Made by a program: the position numbers and the translations under genes. Positions 45,601 to 47,146 of a stretch of DNA of 47,146 nucleotides are shown one piece after another. Within the stretch, counting starts at the first letter, position 1. The number at the start of each line of letters is the position of its first letter. The DNA lies in assembly GCA_031269335.1 (NCBI GenBank), contig JAISZI010000015.1:1-47146 (forward strand), in the 5' to 3' direction. The stretch is from Puniceicoccales bacterium (lineage in GTDB: Bacteria > Verrucomicrobiota > Verrucomicrobiia > Opitutales > UBA953). The notes under the pieces were generated by a model, which saw nothing but the letters and a program-made list of their open reading frames with translations, was not told the origin of the DNA and did no database searches.

Positions 45601-47146
45601 ATAACTCCCCCCTAACGAAACCCCGTTCTCAATGATATTATTACCATTAAGATAAAGAGAACCAGACGAACCGCTCATTGAAATACCACCCGAAAGGATA
45701 TTATTACCATTAAGATAAATTATGTTAGTAGTAGCAGCTGAGGTTGAGGTGATGCCACCAAAGGAGTTGTCTCCTATAAGATAAAGGGTGATATAATTCG
45801 AATTTATCGAGAGGGAGGCGGGCTGCGTCGGGTCCAGGTCGCTGACACCGCCGACAAGGTATAAATATTTACGATAGCTCGCGTTCGTCACATTCGTAGT
45901 TATGGCATGGTTCCCGGGAGCAAGGAGAATGCCTGTGCTGCTCTTCGAAGCGTCTATATACAGATAGCGAGCTGCATTGCTTGCTACTCCGAGTACAGTG
46001 CCTTCCTGTAAGTCAATGCCGCCGTAGAGCAGAAAACCACCCGGGGTATTCACATGGTAGACGCTTCTCGTTCCCTCAACCCTGGTCACGGAAGTCGCCG
46101 AAGAGCCGAAGGTGACAAGCCCCTCGCCGAGCGGAGTGGCGTTTAGGTTGGCTGTGCTGTCCGTGGGATAGAGGATTTGCAGATGACCGATATTGTCGTC
46201 CCAAGTAAAACCTCCCTCGAAGGTGTTGTTGGAACCAGTGATCCGCAGATCGCCCCCGAGTGTAGCACTGTCTGCAATGCTTCTTGTCTTGATGATGCCA
46301 CCAGTGCCAGTGATCTGACCAGCGAGGATAACATAGCCCTCAGCGTGCTTGGCATTGAGAACGAGGTTCAGGTTGCTGTTCAGCTGAATAGGTGCGCTGA
46401 TCTCAAGGGTGGAGAGACCGCTGTGCTTTATTCGAGCGGTGACATCGCCGTCGTCCGCAAAAATAAGATTTCCACCGTTACTGCTGTTAAGGAAAAACTT
46501 TCGCGTATTGGTTTCAATATTGAGGTGGGCGAGCGTGTAGGCGGTATTGTCCACAAGGACTATTTTGCTGTCAAGCCGCTCGTCTATGTCGCGAAAAGTG
46601 GCAGATTTAAGCCCACCCAGAGATCCAGGGACATTGGCGACGGTCCCGCTTCCGGAAAGCCAATTGCCCGGCTCGCTCCATTTTACACCGGCAAAATTGG
46701 GCTGCGATTGCCCCGTCCATTCCGCCGTGAGAAGGGCATCTTCGGCGGGTTTAAGAAACCAACGCAAAGAAACACTGTCCTGCTCAACCGCACCACCCGT
46801 TTCATAGCCAGAAAATACGACGTTACTTAATTGTGTTGAGCTGAGAGAAGGTTCGGTGACAAAAGAAACATAATTTGGAGAAGTCGAGGAATCCCAACCG
46901 CCGCCGCTGCCCTGAATGAAAAAGACGGGGTTGGCGTTATCCCAGCTTGTGAGGCTTTGAAATTCCAATCTTCCCGACTCGCCGAGGACAAAAGAGCCTC
47001 CATTCGCGCCAACAGTCAACGCACCAAGCCCGACATCTAAATTAGTGATATCCAGCACGCCGCTATTTGAAATGGTAAACGAAGCTGTCTTGGTACCGTT
47101 TTCATCAAGCAATTGGTTCGCATTAGTAAAGCGCAGGGTTCCTCCG
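39658..47146 (-). CDS. Giant autotransporter-type repeat surface protein with PEP-CTERM tail, 5' end outside window
   Basis: At least 2490 residues; the frame is still open at the right edge (GTLRFTNANQLLDENG just before), so start and signal peptide are missing. The protein is Gly/Asn/Ser/Thr-rich beta-helix sequence made of autotransporter-associated beta-strand repeats (for example GGATRVKEGHLTVQSGLG and GGIVLEGGHLYVGNPKSIG). Three sections each begin with a Trp-rich module (TAEWTGQSQPNFAGVKWSEP; LVWSGNLAALVSSQPNSEDY; LYWDGTMGQVWNLDTANEIW). The C-terminus is a PEP-CTERM sorting signal: Ile-Pro-Glu-Pro-Ala, a membrane span and basic residues (RRRKRR). It lacks an autotransporter beta-barrel, so it is probably exported and sorted by an exosortase-type route. 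No exosortase gene lies in the window. Function may be adhesion or matrix formation. Confidence 0.88.
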   Translation of the reverse strand, partial: GGTLRFTNANQLLDENGTKTASFTISNSGVLDITNLDVGLGALTVGANGGSFVLGESGRLEFQSLTSWDNANPVFFIQGSGGGWDSSTSPNYVSFVTEPSLSSTQLSNVVFSGYETGGAVEQDSVSLRWFLKPAEDALLTAEWTGQSQPNFAGVKWSEPGNWLSGSGTVANVPGSLGGLKSATFRDIDERLDSKIVLVDNTAYTLAHLNIETNTRKFFLNSSNGGNLIFADDGDVTARIKHSGLSTLEISAPIQLNSNLNLVLNAKHAEGYVILAGQITGTGGIIKTRSIADSATLGGDLRITGSNNTFEGGFTWDDNIGHLQILYPTDSTANLNATPLGEGLVTFGSSATSVTRVEGTRSVYHVNTPGGFLLYGGIDLQEGTVLGVASNAARYLYIDASKSSTGILLAPGNHAITTNVTNASYRKYLYLVGGVSDLDPTQPASLSINSNYITLYLIGDNSFGGITSTSAATTNIIYLNGNNILSGGISMSGSSGSLYLNGNNIIENGVSLGGSYSYLYLGNDNALGTAPLTISGSTSVIYATNAGYSTLTGTDPNAAERRRRITNQLIFTGSASTSYLLGNLMFDRNQGEDWTLDLNSIDATQLILRPDSQYSIGTSSSFGKIGPAFGENFVISGGANKKLRFDYNNAGYYIMRFFNSGSTYSGGTDINGSTTYNFYVVLGADSVMNGGTLESGPFGTGLITSDSNLVFVPWSTDPTKTTRTLSNEIKIGSTNLNFNTISVLKTNEVEVENCANTIILNSTQQLILPRAMNFSAGEGAVLQIDSQITGSYPLTKIGVGAVVLTNNNNNFSQANVNAGALIGRAAAGDVIIAPPSTSGRAGYFGAGNVVVIDNTAFDVQADNYATGRAALVVETPGAVTVSSGPNGAQPFYLVGQGAAFIVGGGEGGTGMGFNGAGILRFDGNSTIHGRVAPDATDALGWLVADRMLKDTPNTTTIGLNLRTNHLEISNSGTISMQTAGLLSGVADLHFTSGGGTLDLAETSQSLRASLTSVGGGVPDTRYSTIGADAGTVGYIKFTANEALPSEGAPILFTFGQIGDDHAGAIHFVNWQGDTDDGLGPTRVVTTGHRRGELVRGVYLDQPGQPDSRGITIVMLNSDGQNVLLPLGDELVWSGNLAALVSSQPNSEDYFVWWEGVYTPSGGGPSVSNWRDTVSPGIARYPGSLGILTDIGNLITFDTTVEPGSADWDWSNLVIPITSDGFSAVRDDATKVALAGSILVEGTDKAAHITFASGLNFSDVNGSRLTLDNGEEGNVSVLIDVNARLSINLPIFLVSISEGAARYNNLIINTADSDSIVELNETITGSLGSVLYKKGAGHLYIRGDNDPDPPGDDSTPIPGLSGGIVLEGGHLYVGNPKSIGSYNDGARITFKGGTIHPVRDWYVPGYENGSGIYEPGAYVGGSTPPSPDAPDYADLELPNNYRFAGDFSVAGNKTLSFHNDKGPSSTSATTGEVVANSTVTILDKDGKLVLDGTTIGSSSSATYEVTFKGPGDVLIRKSGETGVGIHLIANASAADVAEATSGGGAPPLVERASPSVKGNVSNIGHGALKLSNYAGAGGTTDNTVTNSNVGTLEIATTGNSYGGLVQNTGTGTTTVNGAGNTFAGGITTSGGGTFVINAANNANGNISVLGSSKLELNAGVGHATTSVTTPITANIYSGGKLLVNATASAAGSLTTGSSSDAAGSVTLHSGGIIEFIVAENGSHGFISTGTLTAQSGSALKVSFDASFNASNFVSGYAVDLFNSPSLTTPNAPTFIDNSGWAQGQNVTITLGGNAIDLGTDLVWRFDKLAEEGEIYIGDRILPGLYWDGTMGQVWNLDTANEIWRHSEFYETNREYAVTNGGELAFEAGERAIFDKRLRVDTPPEAPLTLDVQVSNSGNAIEVHSLLVLGNGSDFVFDGDEIRVVGPFTPVGGTGQYEGVPVRITVGNQANPTFNNKVTSPILLVENSGKATLVYKETETSGNGGNDKFSFANGIELSGTNATLVLRKEGTEIVNDAVTPTFIISGIGNVEKTGGGMVIFNTEHTYNGVPVGDGTFVGGATRVKEGHLTVQSGLGNSGEGLEFAYSVGSSGPLTSTRNYNGAIEIETGAMLTFVNTASDYANGQRLGGHIGHGYGEIGADGYTHAASIDGKLDFNGGYIEIAGERNSFQGSLNVRSDGGVPSNAYLKISGGIGTIAETFDGTATYYHNRFAGEIRIHQNATVEFANNNDYQYLSGNISGAGTLKIAGSMPVYFAGNASTFVGKTTVEPNGILHLHVPAGTQYGTTGSTFYTKSAATLYVGGGGRIYTNTFQMETNSTLVVNPGKFTIQETGLGEGIKIGTNTSANVTLVFRLAQEDVNEDVAKLALKNSGGGSAGVELSGGKTLRADAFGYIPQPSQNDKFTLMSGLDTIGMNINTMTGSTDREKGEALALLIFNQNELEIMNSRFSLFFTVEGNLMLEQTSYTGIPEPATYGLFSGVFIAAFALIGRRRKRRLAAAA

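Noticed and set aside
1-47146. tRNA, rRNA and riboswitch elements
   Set aside because: A read-through for T-loop sequences with acceptor pairing, and for known riboswitch cores, found no convincing candidate.

Overview
The window looks like chromosome of a Verrucomicrobiota bacterium, most likely an Opitutales/Opitutaceae relative from a low-oxygen, polysaccharide-rich habitat such as a gut. This rests on a giant autotransporter-type repeat protein with a PEP-CTERM tail, two secreted carbohydrate-active-type proteins, a Bacteroidota-like cytochrome bd module (DUF4492-cydA-cydB), menaquinone synthesis (menA), near absence of Shine-Dalgarno sequences, and dispersed GC-palindromic intergenic repeats. 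The taxonomy is inference; no rRNA gene is present.

Layout. 1-5690: end of a prophage-like block on the + strand (tape-measure-like protein cut by the window edge, an orphan Dam-type methylase, two virion-like proteins, a CGH/CPEC zinc-motif protein with its 152-aa partner, a Cro/C1-type regulator and a small helical protein). 5690-6120: junction holding the 3' end of a broken minus-strand gene. 6121-10140: a secreted GH78-like rhamnosidase and a secreted protein of unknown activity. 10296-22032: housekeeping genes (small conserved protein, pgsA, pgpA, aroA, a YejE-type permease with a large insertion, panD, a class V aminotransferase facing a D-3-phosphoglycerate dehydrogenase, aroK, smc). 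22126-26781, minus strand: cydA-cydB operon headed by DUF4492, then an anchored Pro-rich protein and exodeoxyribonuclease III. 26971-32419, plus strand: infA, menA, a SNF2-family helicase, then rpsP-trmD-rplS without rimM, closed by a terminator. 32503-34076, minus: ExoD-like and MscS-like membrane proteins. 34077-34724: a non-coding island of nested palindromes and three kinds of tandem repeat. 34725-37493, minus: a sigma-E-type cassette (ECF sigma, anti-sigma-like membrane protein, DUF3106-like periplasmic protein) and DNA polymerase III delta'. 37628-39328: a solitary short NuoG-like protein. 39329-39657: a second copy of the repeat family, including a terminator. 39658 to the right edge, minus: a giant modular surface protein whose 5' end lies outside.

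How it fits together. PgsA and PgpA are consecutive steps of phosphatidylglycerol synthesis. AroA and AroK belong to the shikimate pathway, which also supplies chorismate for menaquinone (MenA). Menaquinone is the expected electron carrier between a Nuo-type dehydrogenase and the bd oxidase. The aminotransferase and dehydrogenase fit the phosphorylated serine pathway.

No complete new defence or mobile system could be shown. The best leads are the nested repeat island with its second copy, the YejE permease with a MORN-like insertion, the CGH/CPEC two-gene module of the prophage, the three-module PEP-CTERM protein, and the DUF4492-cydAB cassette.
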